DNA of 13,651 bases from an uncultured Alphaproteobacteria bacterium (GTDB lineage Bacteria > Pseudomonadota > Alphaproteobacteria > Micropepsales > Micropepsaceae). The translations under genes were made by a program, and so were the position numbers. This document shows, one piece after another, positions 1-6,599 of the stretch. The stretch spans positions 1-13,651 of the forward strand of contig CALDFO010000250.1 in the NCBI GenBank assembly GCA_937942205.1, read 5' to 3'. The notes below the pieces were generated by a model. It was given only the letters and a program-made list of their open reading frames with translations. It had not been told where the DNA came from and made no database searches. Position 1 is the first letter of the stretch. Each line of letters opens with the position of its first letter.

Positions 1-1320
1 GCCGGGCCGATCCTGGGCCTGATCCTGACGGCGGCGGCGATCCAGGGGGCTACGGCCTCCACCAGCCTTTTATTGTTCGGCTATGCGGCAGGCGCAGCGA
101 CCTCGCTGGGCCTGGCCCTGCTGGCGGGCGGCAGAATCTTTGCGGCACTGAAACGCTCGCTGGGCGCGGGCGAGTTTCTGCGGCGCGCATTGGGTGTGCT
201 GGTGCTGGCCGGCGTGGCGGCCATCGCGCTGGGGCGGGATACGGGCCTGCTCGCCCGCCCGTCACAGGCGCAGACCGCCAGCATCGAGCAGCGCCTCATC
301 AACGCCGCCGGTCTGGGCCGGCGCGTGGACGCGGTCGGCGTGGCGGGCAGCGACCTGCCCGCGCTGGGCGTGCTGCCGCCCCTGACGGGCGCGACGCGCT
401 GGCTGAACAGTCCGCCGCTGTCGCCCGAAGCCCTGCGCGGCAAGGTCGTGCTGGTCGATTTCTGGACCTATTCCTGCATCAACTGTCTGCGCGCCCTGCC
501 TTATGTCACCGCCTGGGCGCAGAAATATGCGGCGCAGGGCCTGGTGGTGATCGGCGTTCATGCGCCGGAATTCGCCTTCGAGCGCGATCCGGAGAATGTG
601 AAGCGCGCCATGCGCGAACTGGGCGTTACCTATCCGGTGGCGCTGGACAATGATTTTTCCATCTGGAACGCCTTTCAGAACCAGTACTGGCCGGCGCATT
701 ACTTCATCGACGCCAGGGGCCGTATCCGCCACCATCATTTCGGCGAAGGCGCGTACGACAAGTCCGAGGCGGTGATCCGCCAGTTGCTGCATGAGGCGGG
801 ACGGCGCGACCTGCCGGGCGGGCTGGTGACGCCCAAAGCCAGCGGGGCGCAGGCGGCGGCGCAACTGGATACGCTGCAATCGCCGGAAACCTATCTGGGC
901 TACCTGCGGGCGGAGAATTTCGCCCATGGCAACATGGTGCAGGACGAGCCGCATGACTATCGCACCGCCACTCCCCTGCGGCGCAACCAGTGGGGCCTGA
1001 CCGGCCGCTGGATCGTGCAGGACGAACGCGCCGCGCTGGCGGCGCGCGGCGGCGCCATCACCTTCCGCTTCCATGCCCGCGACCTGCATCTGGTGCTGGG
1101 GGCCGGCGCGGACGGCAAGCCGGTGCGGTTCCGCGTGACCCTGGACGGCCAGCCGCCGGGCGGCGATCACGGCATGGACAGCGACGCGGCGGGCAACGGC
1201 GTGGTGACGCGGCAGCGTCTGTATCAACTGATCCGGCAGAAAAAGATGGGCGGCGACCGCACGTTCCGGATCGAATTCCTCGATCCGGGCGCACAAGCCT
1301 TCGCCTTCACGTTTGGATGA
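1..1320 (+). CDS. DipZ-like protein: CcdA/DsbD-type membrane segment plus thioredoxin domain plus C-terminal beta domain (5' partial)
   Basis: The reading frame is open to the left edge, so the start lies outside the window; 439 residues are visible and the stop is TGA at 1318-1320. Residues 1-85 are hydrophobic, with Gly/Ala-rich helices (GPILGLILT near the start) typical of the last helices of a CcdA/DsbD electron-transport domain. Residues about 130-265 form a TlpA/thioredoxin-like fold with the redox motif C-I-N-C (Cys159 and Cys162 in window numbering), preceded by a DFWTYS stretch and followed by a PAHYFID strand carrying the cis-Pro. Residues about 275-439 match the extra C-terminal domain of DipZ-type proteins (NFAHGNMVQDEPHDY, then WGLTGRW). 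The family passes reducing power from the cytoplasm across the membrane to periplasmic or extracytoplasmic thiols. The partner and physiological target are not visible. The TTG at position 73 is an internal codon, not the start. Confidence 0.88.
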   Translation, partial: AGPILGLILTAAAIQGATASTSLLLFGYAAGAATSLGLALLAGGRIFAALKRSLGAGEFLRRALGVLVLAGVAAIALGRDTGLLARPSQAQTASIEQRLINAAGLGRRVDAVGVAGSDLPALGVLPPLTGATRWLNSPPLSPEALRGKVVLVDFWTYSCINCLRALPYVTAWAQKYAAQGLVVIGVHAPEFAFERDPENVKRAMRELGVTYPVALDNDFSIWNAFQNQYWPAHYFIDARGRIRHHHFGEGAYDKSEAVIRQLLHEAGRRDLPGGLVTPKASGAQAAAQLDTLQSPETYLGYLRAENFAHGNMVQDEPHDYRTATPLRRNQWGLTGRWIVQDERAALAARGGAITFRFHARDLHLVLGAGADGKPVRFRVTLDGQPPGGDHGMDSDAAGNGVVTRQRLYQLIRQKKMGGDRTFRIEFLDPGAQAFAFTFG

Positions 1321-1338
1321 ACCAGACCGGGCGGGCGG

Positions 1339-1761
1339 TCAGGCGGCGATGTCGCCCTGCTGCACCAACACGCCCGCGGTGTCGAAAAAGCCCTGATGCT
1401 CGACAATGCGGCCATCCTTCACACGCCAGCGGATGGCGATGTCGAACCGCACCAGCCGGCTGCTGGGCTGGTACCAGGCTTCGGCCTCGAACACGCCGCA
1501 GACGATCTCGTCCTTGGCCAGGATGGACTTGGCCTCCAGCCGGCTGAAGCTGTAGCGCGAGAACAGCAGCGCGGTGTATTCGCGGACGCCGGTGCGGCCC
1601 TTATGGACGCCGCCGAAACGGAAATAGGCGCGCGGCGCATGGGAGATCCACACCACGGAATCGTCCAGGGCGGCGAACAGCGGCTCCAGGTCGCCCGCGC
1701 CGAAGGCGGTGATGACCTTCAGCATCAGGTCGCGGTTGGCCAGTTCATGCGTCACAGTCAC
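1339..1761 (-). CDS. SnoaL/NTF2-like small protein
   Basis: A protein of about 140 residues with the look of the NTF2/SnoaL fold: an N-terminal helix (HELANRDLMLKVITAF), the motif DLEPLFAALDDSVVWIS, and a C-terminal strand pair RWRVKDGRIVEHQGFFDT. This fold serves as a small hydrolase, isomerase or binding domain; nothing here fixes the substrate. Three GTG codons (1767, 1761, 1755) could start the protein. I chose 1761 because a GGAG lies 5 bases upstream; 1755 (protein beginning MTHELANRD) is almost as good. An upstream in-frame ATG at 1833 would add a Pro/Trp-rich stretch unlike the family. The gene converges on the DipZ-like gene with only 18 bases between stops. An imperfect shared stem (GACCG/CGGTC, 1325-1340) spans that gap but has no T-run. 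Confidence 0.75.
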   Translation of the reverse strand: MTVTHELANRDLMLKVITAFGAGDLEPLFAALDDSVVWISHAPRAYFRFGGVHKGRTGVREYTALLFSRYSFSRLEAKSILAKDEIVCGVFEAEAWYQPSSRLVRFDIAIRWRVKDGRIVEHQGFFDTAGVLVQQGDIAA

Positions 1762-2032
1762 TCTCACTCCAAGGCTCTCCAAGGCACTCCACGGACCGCA
1801 CCAGGAAGCCGGCACAGGGCCAGCCGGGTACAATCCCCAGAACTACAGGGGGTCGGAAATATGGGGGTGAAATACAAAACGGCGGTGCATATCTTCGCAA
1901 CCGCACACAAAATATCCGCCGCTGCTACTAGCGACCTTGCCCCGTGTCAACATCGGGGCTGCGATGCGGAATTGGCGCGGCTGGGCTGAAATGTTCCGCC
2001 ATCTTCTTGCCACATCCGCCACGCCATGCGAT
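1762..2032. other. Divergent intergenic region between SnoaL-like gene and TauE/SafE gene
   Basis: About 270 bases without a convincing gene; it must hold the promoters for both flanking genes. On the minus strand TTGCGA followed after 17 bases by TTGTAT (roughly 1875-1905) is a possible promoter for the SnoaL-like gene; the match is weak. A small inverted repeat CCCCG...CGGGG sits at 1940-1958. No riboswitch or RNA family was recognised. Confidence 0.3.
1767..1792 (-). repeat. Three tandem 10-bp units with GGAG cores ahead of the SnoaL-like gene
   Basis: On the minus strand GGAG occurs three times at exact 10-base spacing (complement CTCC at 1767-1770, 1777-1780 and 1787-1790) in units resembling CCTTGGAGAG. 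Only the gene-proximal one is correctly placed to serve as a ribosome-binding site. This may be a chance short tandem duplication. Confidence 0.5.
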
Positions 2033-2051
2033 GCCGCCCCATGAGGGTGGC
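2033..2051 (+). promoter_or_regulatory. Hairpin covering the ribosome-binding site of the TauE/SafE gene
   Basis: GCCGCCC (2033-2039) pairs with GGGTGGC (2045-2051) over 7 bp, including one G-U pair, around the 5-base loop CATGA. The right arm contains most of the GAGGG ribosome-binding site and ends one base before the ATG at 2052. A short frame (ATG 2026, nine codons, TGA 2053-2055) overlaps the start codon as ATGA. The structure could restrain translation; this is inference from the sequence only. Confidence 0.4.
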
Positions 2052-2795
2052 ATGACCATATATCTCCTGCTTTTTGTCGTCGCCGTGTGGGCGGGCATTC
2101 AGAACACACTGGCGGGCGGCGGCACCTTCCTCACCCTGCCCGCCCTGATGCTGACCGGCATGAACGCGCTGCAGGCCAACATCACCTCGACCATCGCGCT
2201 GTTCCCCGGCCAGATCACCAGCGCCTGGGGCGGGCGCAAGCATGTCAGCGGGGTGGGCGCGCTGTCCTTCAAGGCGCTGGTCATCATCTCGCTGGCGGGC
2301 GGCGTGCTGGGCGCGATCCTGCTGCTGGTGACGCCCTCCAGGATCTTCGCCGGCCTGGTGCCCTGGCTGGTGCTGTTCGCCACCGCCATCTTCGCCTGGG
2401 GAAGCTTCGGACCCAAGCGCAAGGCGCCGGGCCATGCCCTGAACCACACCAGCGCGGCCGCCGCGCAGTTCCTGATCGCCGTCTATGGCGGCTATTTCGG
2501 CGGCGGCATCGGCTTTCTGATGCTGGCGGCGCTGACGGCGGCGGGCCTGGCCATCCGCAATGCCAGCGCCACCAAAAATGTGCTGGCCGGGGTGATGAAC
2601 GCCAGCGCGGTTCTCATCTTTGTCTTCTCGCCACAGGTGCAATGGCTGCAGGTGGGTATCGCGGCTGTGGGGGCGGCGATCGGCGGCCTGATCGGCGCGC
2701 ACATGATTACGCGGGTGAATGAAAAGGTCTTGCGGCTGGCGGCGGTGGGCATCGGCATCGCCCTGACCATCGGCCTGTTCCTGCGCGCGCCATAG
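2052..2795 (+). CDS. TauE/SafE family permease (sulfite/anion exporter type)
   Basis: An integral membrane protein of 247 residues with about eight hydrophobic helices, close to the usual size of TauE/SafE (DUF81) proteins. The first half carries the signature glycine turn NTLAGGGTFLTLPALM followed by MNALQANITSTIALFPG. The second half repeats the architecture with YGGYFGGGIGFLML and ASATKNVLAGVMNASAV. Family members move sulfite, sulfoacetate or other small organosulfur or carboxylate anions across the inner membrane; no neighbour here identifies the substrate. The start is ATG 2052 with GAGGG 4 bases upstream. An in-frame ATG at 2031 (protein beginning MPPHEGG) is possible, but the hydrophobic segment begins right after the chosen start. 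The gene appears monocistronic and converges on the enolase-superfamily gene. Confidence 0.87.
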   Translation: MTIYLLLFVVAVWAGIQNTLAGGGTFLTLPALMLTGMNALQANITSTIALFPGQITSAWGGRKHVSGVGALSFKALVIISLAGGVLGAILLLVTPSRIFAGLVPWLVLFATAIFAWGSFGPKRKAPGHALNHTSAAAAQFLIAVYGGYFGGGIGFLMLAALTAAGLAIRNASATKNVLAGVMNASAVLIFVFSPQVQWLQVGIAAVGAAIGGLIGAHMITRVNEKVLRLAAVGIGIALTIGLFLRAP

Positions 2796-2843
2796 TCCCG
2801 CGCAAAAGCACGTACTCCGGAGGCCCTAAACGAATTCCAGAAG

Positions 2844-2942
2844 CCCTCCTCCCCCTTTTGCGCGAAGCGCATCAAAAGGGGGAGGTGGCTTCAACGTGCG
2901 ACGGGAGCGAAGCGACCGAGCGTAAGTTGAAGCCGGAGGGGG
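2844..2942 (+). repeat. Composite palindromic intergenic repeat, copy A
   Basis: Two stem-loops in tandem. Stem 1 is a perfect 13-bp pairing of 2848-2860 (CCTCCCCCTTTTG) with 2873-2885, enclosing an inner TGCGC/GCGCA stem with a GAA loop (2859-2871). Stem 2 pairs GGCTTCAAC (2887-2895) with GTTGAAGCC (2926-2934). The element ends with GGAGGGGG (2935-2942), which can also pair with CCTCCCCC of stem 1. Copy B at 5494-5604 has the same layout in reverse orientation. It sits between two convergent genes, downstream of both stops, so it could act as a transcription end point. A long run of T is lacking. Confidence 0.8.
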
Positions 2943-2955
2943 TAAATCAAAAAAC

Positions 2956-4287
2956 CTACTGCTTGATGATCTGGCCGTCCGGCAGGCGGACTTCGCCCCA
3001 GCCGCCGTTGAGCGGATTGGTGCGGTTCCAGGGATACTTGGCGACCGCGGCCTCGTTGATCTCGATGCCCCAGCCCGGCGCTTCGTTGGCGTACATGTAA
3101 CCGCCCTTGGTCACCGGCAGGCCGGAGAAGATCTCCAGCGCGGCGTCGTTGAAGAAGGCGTTTTCCTGGATGCCGAAATTGGTGCAGGTCAGGTCCAGCG
3201 CCAGGTTGGCGGCATGGCCCACCGGCGAGGTGTCGGCGGGGCCGTGCCAGGCGGTGCGGACATTGAAGATTTCGCCCATCGCCGCGTATTTGCGGCAGGG
3301 GGTCAGGCCGCCCATCTGCGACACATGCATCCGCATATAGTCGATCAGGCGTTCCTGGATCAGGGGCACGATCTCGTGCGGGCTGTTGAACAGTTCGCCC
3401 ATCGCCAGCGGCGTGGCGCACTGGCTGCGGATGTTGCGGAACCAGTCGATATCCTCCGGCGAGACCGGGTCTTCCAGGAAGAACAGGCGGAACTGTTCCA
3501 CATCCTTGGCCATCTTGACCGCCTGGGTGGGGGTGATGCGCTCATGCACGTCGTGCAGCAGCTCGATCTCCATGCCCAGTTCCTTGCGGGCGGCCTCGAA
3601 CAACTGCATGGCGCGGCGGATATAGCCCTCGCGCTCGAACACCGGGGCGTCGTGCAGCGCCGGGATGCGCTGGGACTTGCTGGGGCCCGCGCCGTAACCG
3701 GCCATGCCGGGCACGCCGACCTGGATGCGGACATGACGGAAGCCGTTGGCGATATGCTTCTTGGCCTGCTCCAGCACATCCTTGATCTCGCTGCCCGAGG
3801 CATGGGCATAGCAGTCGGCGGCCAGCCGCGCCTTGCCGCCCAGCAGCTGATAGACCGGCAGGCCCGCCTGGCGGCCCTTGATGTCCCACAGCGCCTGATC
3901 GACGCCGGAAATGGCGTTGTTGAGGACGCCGGAATTGCGCCAGTAGGAGGAATTGTAGGCCATCTGCCAGGTATCCTCGATGCGGTCGGCGGGTTTGCCG
4001 ACCAGCAGCGGCTTGAGATACTTTTCGACGGCGATGGGAATCAGATCGGCGCGCTGGGTGAAGGTGGCGCAGCCATAGCCGTACAGGCCCGCCTGATCGG
4101 TGGTGACCTTGACGATCACCAGCCGCACACCCTGGGGCGAGCACTGGATCACGCTGATGTCGCGGATAATGGGCGACTTCATGCCGCGCGAGGCTTGCGC
4201 GACCCGCTCCTGGGCGACGGCTTCCTTGCTCGCCAGCAGCGCGGCGCTCGCCGCCATGCCCGCCTTGATCATGTCTCGCCTGTGCAT
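2956..4287 (-). CDS. Tat-exported enolase-superfamily protein, mannonate dehydratase/RspA type
   Basis: 443 residues from ATG 4287, with GGGAG 5 bases upstream. The first 26 residues form a probable twin-arginine signal (HRRDMIKAG, Ala-rich core, AVA-Q cleavage site), pointing to a periplasmic location. The capping domain follows (about 38-160), then the barrel. Residues matching the ManD subgroup are visible: R187 and Y198 in VRIQVGVPG...GYGAG, D246 and H248 in LLHDVHER, E272 in LEDP, E298 in MGELF, H348 in AWHGPADTSP and E375 in IQENAF. Together these are the Mg2+ ligands (D246, E272, E298) and likely acid/base residues. The reaction expected from the family is dehydration of a sugar acid such as D-mannonate to a 2-keto-3-deoxy acid. 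Some ManD members are weak or have other roles, so the substrate is open. The unusual point is export: hexonate dehydration is normally cytoplasmic. The gene is monocistronic and divergent from the EamA transporter. Confidence 0.85.
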   Translation of the reverse strand: MHRRDMIKAGMAASAALLASKEAVAQERVAQASRGMKSPIIRDISVIQCSPQGVRLVIVKVTTDQAGLYGYGCATFTQRADLIPIAVEKYLKPLLVGKPADRIEDTWQMAYNSSYWRNSGVLNNAISGVDQALWDIKGRQAGLPVYQLLGGKARLAADCYAHASGSEIKDVLEQAKKHIANGFRHVRIQVGVPGMAGYGAGPSKSQRIPALHDAPVFEREGYIRRAMQLFEAARKELGMEIELLHDVHERITPTQAVKMAKDVEQFRLFFLEDPVSPEDIDWFRNIRSQCATPLAMGELFNSPHEIVPLIQERLIDYMRMHVSQMGGLTPCRKYAAMGEIFNVRTAWHGPADTSPVGHAANLALDLTCTNFGIQENAFFNDAALEIFSGLPVTKGGYMYANEAPGWGIEINEAAVAKYPWNRTNPLNGGWGEVRLPDGQIIKQ

Positions 4288-4532
4288 CGTCACTCCCCTT
4301 GGATGTTGGATGGTGTTCTGGTTGGGCGTGACCGTAAGGGGGGCGGGAACGGACGGCAAGGCGGGTGCGGCTTCCACGCTCCCGGCCTACCCTGCTGCAA
4401 CGCGGCATCGATCCGGGGAGCGGGCAGCGGCGGGCGCGCGGGGGATTTGCAGCCTTTGCACAGCGGACGGCGCGGCGACCGCCTATAGTACGCGAACAGA
4501 CTCAAGCACCGCCCGCCCGGCGGCAAAGGCCG
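4288..4532. other. Divergent intergenic region, enolase-type gene / EamA gene
   Basis: 245 bases, very GC-rich on the enolase side. A TATAGT hexamer at 4484-4489 resembles a -10 box for the EamA gene, but the nearest TTGCAC (4456-4461) is 22 bases away, too far for a standard -35. An open frame extends upstream from the EamA start through this region but is Arg/Pro-rich and unlike the family. No structured RNA was recognised. Confidence 0.3.
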
Positions 4533-5453
4533 ATGCCGTCCCACCTCTCTTCGCGCGATGCCGCCCTGGCGCTGCTGGTCGTGTTCATCTGGGGCACCAA
4601 TTTCGTGGTGGTGCGCTGGGGGCTGGACATGCTGCCGCCTTTGTTCATGGCCGCCTGCCGTTTCGCCCTGGTGCTCTGTCCGGCCATTTTCTTCCTGAAA
4701 AAGCCCGATGTGCCCTGGCGCTTCCTGGCGATCTATGGCGGGGCGGTGGGGACCGGCCAGTTCGGTCTGCTCTATATCGCCATGGACGGCTTCATCTCGC
4801 CCGGCATCGCCTCGGTGGTGATGCAGACCCAGGTTTTCTTCACCATTGCCATCGCCATGCGGCGCAGCGGCGACCGGCTGGCGGTGCACCATGTGTTGGG
4901 CCTGTTGCCCGCCGCGGTGGGACTGGTGGTGATCGGCCTGCATACCGGCGAAGGCATCACCGCCGTGGGGCTGGTGATGGTGCTGGGCGGGGCGCTGTGC
5001 TGGGCGATCAGCAACCAGGCCACCCGCGAGGCGGTGGCCCATGCGGCGGCGCGCGGACAATCCATCAACCCGCTGGCCTTTGTGGTGTGGGGGGCGATCT
5101 TCGCCATGCTCAGCCTGTTCGCCGGTTCACTGGTGCTGGAAGGCCCGGCGCTGATCCGCCAGTCCGTCGCCACGGCGCACTGGGCGATCTGGGCCACGCT
5201 GGTCTGGCAGAGCGCCGCCAACACCCTGTTCGGCTATACCATGTGGGCCTGGCTGCTGGGCCGCTATCCCGCCGCCAGCATCGTGCCCATCACCCTGCTG
5301 GTGCCGGTGTTCGGCATCGGGGCCTCGGTGCTGGTGCTGAACGAGCCGCTGCAGGACTGGAAGATCACCGCCACCCTGCTGGTGATGGCGGGCGTGGCCA
5401 TCAACATCCTGTGGCGGCCGCGCAAGATCCTGGCCGAGGGTGAGGCTGCCTAA
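4533..5453 (+). CDS. EamA-family (drug/metabolite transporter superfamily) permease
   Basis: 306 residues, with ten predicted hydrophobic helices arranged as two EamA repeats. The first repeat opens with LVVFIWGTNFVVVRWGLDMLP and a conserved ACRF; the second covers roughly residues 155-295, with WAISNQATREA and later WQSAANTLFGYTMWAWLL, and ends in the usual LVPVFGI...LNEPL element. Family members export amino acids, nucleosides, polyamines or drugs across the inner membrane; the closest general type is the RhaT/YedA-like exporter group, and the substrate is not evident. The start is ATG 4533 with a weak AAAGG only 3-4 bases ahead. This places the first helix about 10 residues in, as usual for the family. 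The gene converges on the cupin gene across repeat copy B. Confidence 0.87.
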   Translation: MPSHLSSRDAALALLVVFIWGTNFVVVRWGLDMLPPLFMAACRFALVLCPAIFFLKKPDVPWRFLAIYGGAVGTGQFGLLYIAMDGFISPGIASVVMQTQVFFTIAIAMRRSGDRLAVHHVLGLLPAAVGLVVIGLHTGEGITAVGLVMVLGGALCWAISNQATREAVAHAAARGQSINPLAFVVWGAIFAMLSLFAGSLVLEGPALIRQSVATAHWAIWATLVWQSAANTLFGYTMWAWLLGRYPAASIVPITLLVPVFGIGASVLVLNEPLQDWKITATLLVMAGVAINILWRPRKILAEGEAA

Positions 5454-5493
5454 TACGAAATAGGCACAGGCCTGCCTCCCTTTATGCTTTCAA

Positions 5494-5604
5494 CCCCCTC
5501 CGGTTTCAGCTTCCGCTCGCCTGCTCAGGCCATCCGGCCTTCGCACGCGGCTCGCTCGCTGAAACCACCTCCCCCTTGCCCGCGCTTCGCGCGGAAGGGG
5601 GAGG
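5494..5604 (-). repeat. Composite palindromic intergenic repeat, copy B (inverted relative to copy A)
   Basis: Same two-stem layout as copy A, read on the minus strand. The outer stem CCTCCCCCTT (5568-5577) pairs with AAGGGGGAGG (5595-5604) around an inner CCGCGC/GCGCGG stem with a TTC loop (5580-5594). The second stem pairs GGTTTCAGC (5502-5510) with GCTGAAACC (5558-5566). The CCCCCTCC block (5494-5501) corresponds to the terminal GGAGGGGG of copy A. Stem ends and junction motifs (AAGGGGGAGGTGG, then TTCA; GAAGC/GAAAC then CCGGAGGGGG) are conserved, while the loop of stem 2 differs in length and sequence. It lies between the convergent stops of the EamA and cupin genes. Confidence 0.8.
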
Positions 5605-5628
5605 CGGGTCTGTGCTATAGGACCTGTG

Positions 5629-6111
5629 CTATTTTTTCGTTTTAAAGGCGAGAAACTTCACCCTCTTGCCCGGCGTCACGATCATCTGGTGGGGCGTGCC
5701 CGCCGGGATCAGGAAATAGTCGCCGGGACGCATCAACATGGCGGTGCCGCCGGTGATGGAGGTTCCGCGATGCTCGCCAGGCGCCGTGGTCTTGGCGCCC
5801 GCCACCGTGCCGCCGGCGATCAGGGTCGCCTCGCCCTCCTGCACCACCAGATTGTCGGTCCAGTCGTCATGGACTTCGGCCTCGCCGCTCTTTTCACGGG
5901 CGGTGTTCATCACCCGGAAACTGTCGGTGCGGGTGAAGACCACCTCGGAATAGACCGCGTCGGGCGTCAGCCCCTTGGCGATCTGGGCCTGGATGGCCTT
6001 GCCGTCCAGATGGCGCACCGCCTTGTCGTTTCCGGCGGTGATCGGCTGGGCCAGCGCCAGCGCGGACGCGCCGCCAAGCAGCAGGACGGTGACGAAAGAC
6101 AGTTTCAGCAT
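5629..6111 (-). CDS. Secreted small cupin-domain protein
   Basis: 160 residues from ATG 6111, with an AGGGGAA ribosome-binding site about 8 bases ahead. Residues 1-21 form a Sec-type signal peptide (LKLSFVTVLLLGGASALALA, cleavage after ALA), so the protein is probably periplasmic. The remainder contains one cupin barrel. The first motif region is around DDWTDNLVVQEGEATLIAGG. The second is GGTAMLMRPGDYFLIPAGTPHQMIV, whose PAGTPH carries the His normally used for metal binding. The first motif lacks the usual G(X)5HXH pattern, so metal ligation may be incomplete. Small exported cupins of this kind have varied or unknown functions; I infer none. The terminator at 6172-6206 lies just upstream and separates the gene from the H1-like gene. 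Confidence 0.75.
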   Translation of the reverse strand: MLKLSFVTVLLLGGASALALAQPITAGNDKAVRHLDGKAIQAQIAKGLTPDAVYSEVVFTRTDSFRVMNTAREKSGEAEVHDDWTDNLVVQEGEATLIAGGTVAGAKTTAPGEHRGTSITGGTAMLMRPGDYFLIPAGTPHQMIVTPGKRVKFLAFKTKK

Positions 6112-6171
6112 GGCGCGGTTCCCCTTGGTGCGGGGCCACTCTAGCGCCGCGAGCCGCCGTGCGGCCAAGGA

Positions 6172-6206
6172 AAAAGCCGCGTCACCTGCGGGGCGACGCG
6201 GCTTTT
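6172..6206 (-). terminator. Strong intrinsic terminator, probably bidirectional
   Basis: AAAAGCCGCGTC (6172-6183) pairs perfectly with GACGCGGCTTTT (6195-6206) over 12 bp around an 11-base loop. Read on the minus strand it follows the H1-like gene stop by about 23 bases and ends in a run of five T. The A-rich left arm gives a shorter T-run on the plus strand too. Confidence 0.85.
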
Positions 6207-6228
6207 CCTATGTCATCGGCGTGAAGAC

Positions 6229-6498
6229 TTACTTCTTCTTCGCCTTGCGGGTGGCCTTCTTCTTGGCCGTCTTCTTCACGGCCTTCTTCTTGGCAACCTT
6301 CTTCACGGCCTTCTTGGCCGTCTTCTTGGCCGTCTTCTTGGCCTTCTTGACCGTCTTCTTGGCGGCCTTCACGACCTTGGCCTTCTTGGCCTTCTTCTTC
6401 TTGGCCTTCTTCTTGGCCGGGGTGCCGGTGAACAGGCCCGCGACAGCGGCTTCCAGTTCGGCGGCGCGCTTGGCCAGCTTGCTCTTCTTCTTCGCCAT
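6229..6498 (-). CDS. Lys/Ala-rich histone H1-like protein
   Basis: 89 residues. The first 30 or so (KSKLAKRAAELEAAVAGLF) could form an amphipathic helix. From residue 28 on it is almost entirely Lys, Ala, Thr and Val in KKAKK/KKTAKK-type repeats, resembling the C-terminal tail of eukaryotic histone H1 and of bacterial H1-like nucleoid proteins. The expected role is non-specific DNA (or RNA) binding and compaction in the cytoplasm; this is inferred from composition only. ATG 6498 has GAGGAG 8 bases upstream. The gene lies downstream of rpsA on the same strand, with a gap of 155 bases holding a possible promoter and a palindromic element. It ends in a strong terminator. The repeat-rich DNA (GCCTTCTTCTTGGC-type units on the plus strand) makes length variation between strains likely. 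Confidence 0.8.
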   Translation of the reverse strand: MAKKKSKLAKRAAELEAAVAGLFTGTPAKKKAKKKKAKKAKVVKAAKKTVKKAKKTAKKTAKKAVKKVAKKKAVKKTAKKKATRKAKKK

Positions 6499-6511
6499 GG
6501 ACTCAACTCCT

Positions 6512-6525
6512 CATCAACGTTGATG
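6512..6525. promoter_or_regulatory. Perfect 14-bp palindrome upstream of the H1-like gene (candidate operator)
   Basis: CATCAACGTTGATG is a perfect palindrome placed 14 bases ahead of the start codon, immediately before the GAGGAG ribosome-binding site. A weak promoter-like pair on the minus strand (TTGTGG, 16 bases, TAGGTA; about 6530-6558) lies just upstream, so the palindrome would be at or just after the transcription start. It could be a repressor site or a leader hairpin. Confidence 0.45.
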
Positions 6526-6599
6526 CCGCATACCTAAAGTGATTCGAGAAGCCCACAAAATCTCTGTGGACAGAATCTGTGGCGCGCCGGTGACGCCGG

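Noticed and set aside
262..1296. A 344-codon minus-strand open frame opposite the DipZ-like gene
   Set aside because: Antisense of a clear thioredoxin-domain protein with C-I-N-C motif.
1396..1989. A 197-codon plus-strand open frame across the SnoaL-like gene and into the intergenic region
   Set aside because: Overlaps the SnoaL-like gene antisense and has no ribosome-binding site or recognisable motif.
3214..4488. A 424-codon plus-strand open frame over the enolase-type gene
   Set aside because: Antisense shadow; the minus-strand frame has the full ManD-type active site and a proper start.
4456..4489. TTGCAC...TATAGT as a promoter for the EamA gene
   Set aside because: The spacer is 22 bases, too long for a standard sigma-70-type promoter; only the -10-like hexamer remains.
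2844..5604. The paired inverted repeats as ends of a transposon carrying the enolase-type and EamA genes
   Set aside because: No transposase or target duplication is visible, the copies differ in the loop of stem 2, and each is itself palindromic, which fits dispersed intergenic elements better than transposon termini.
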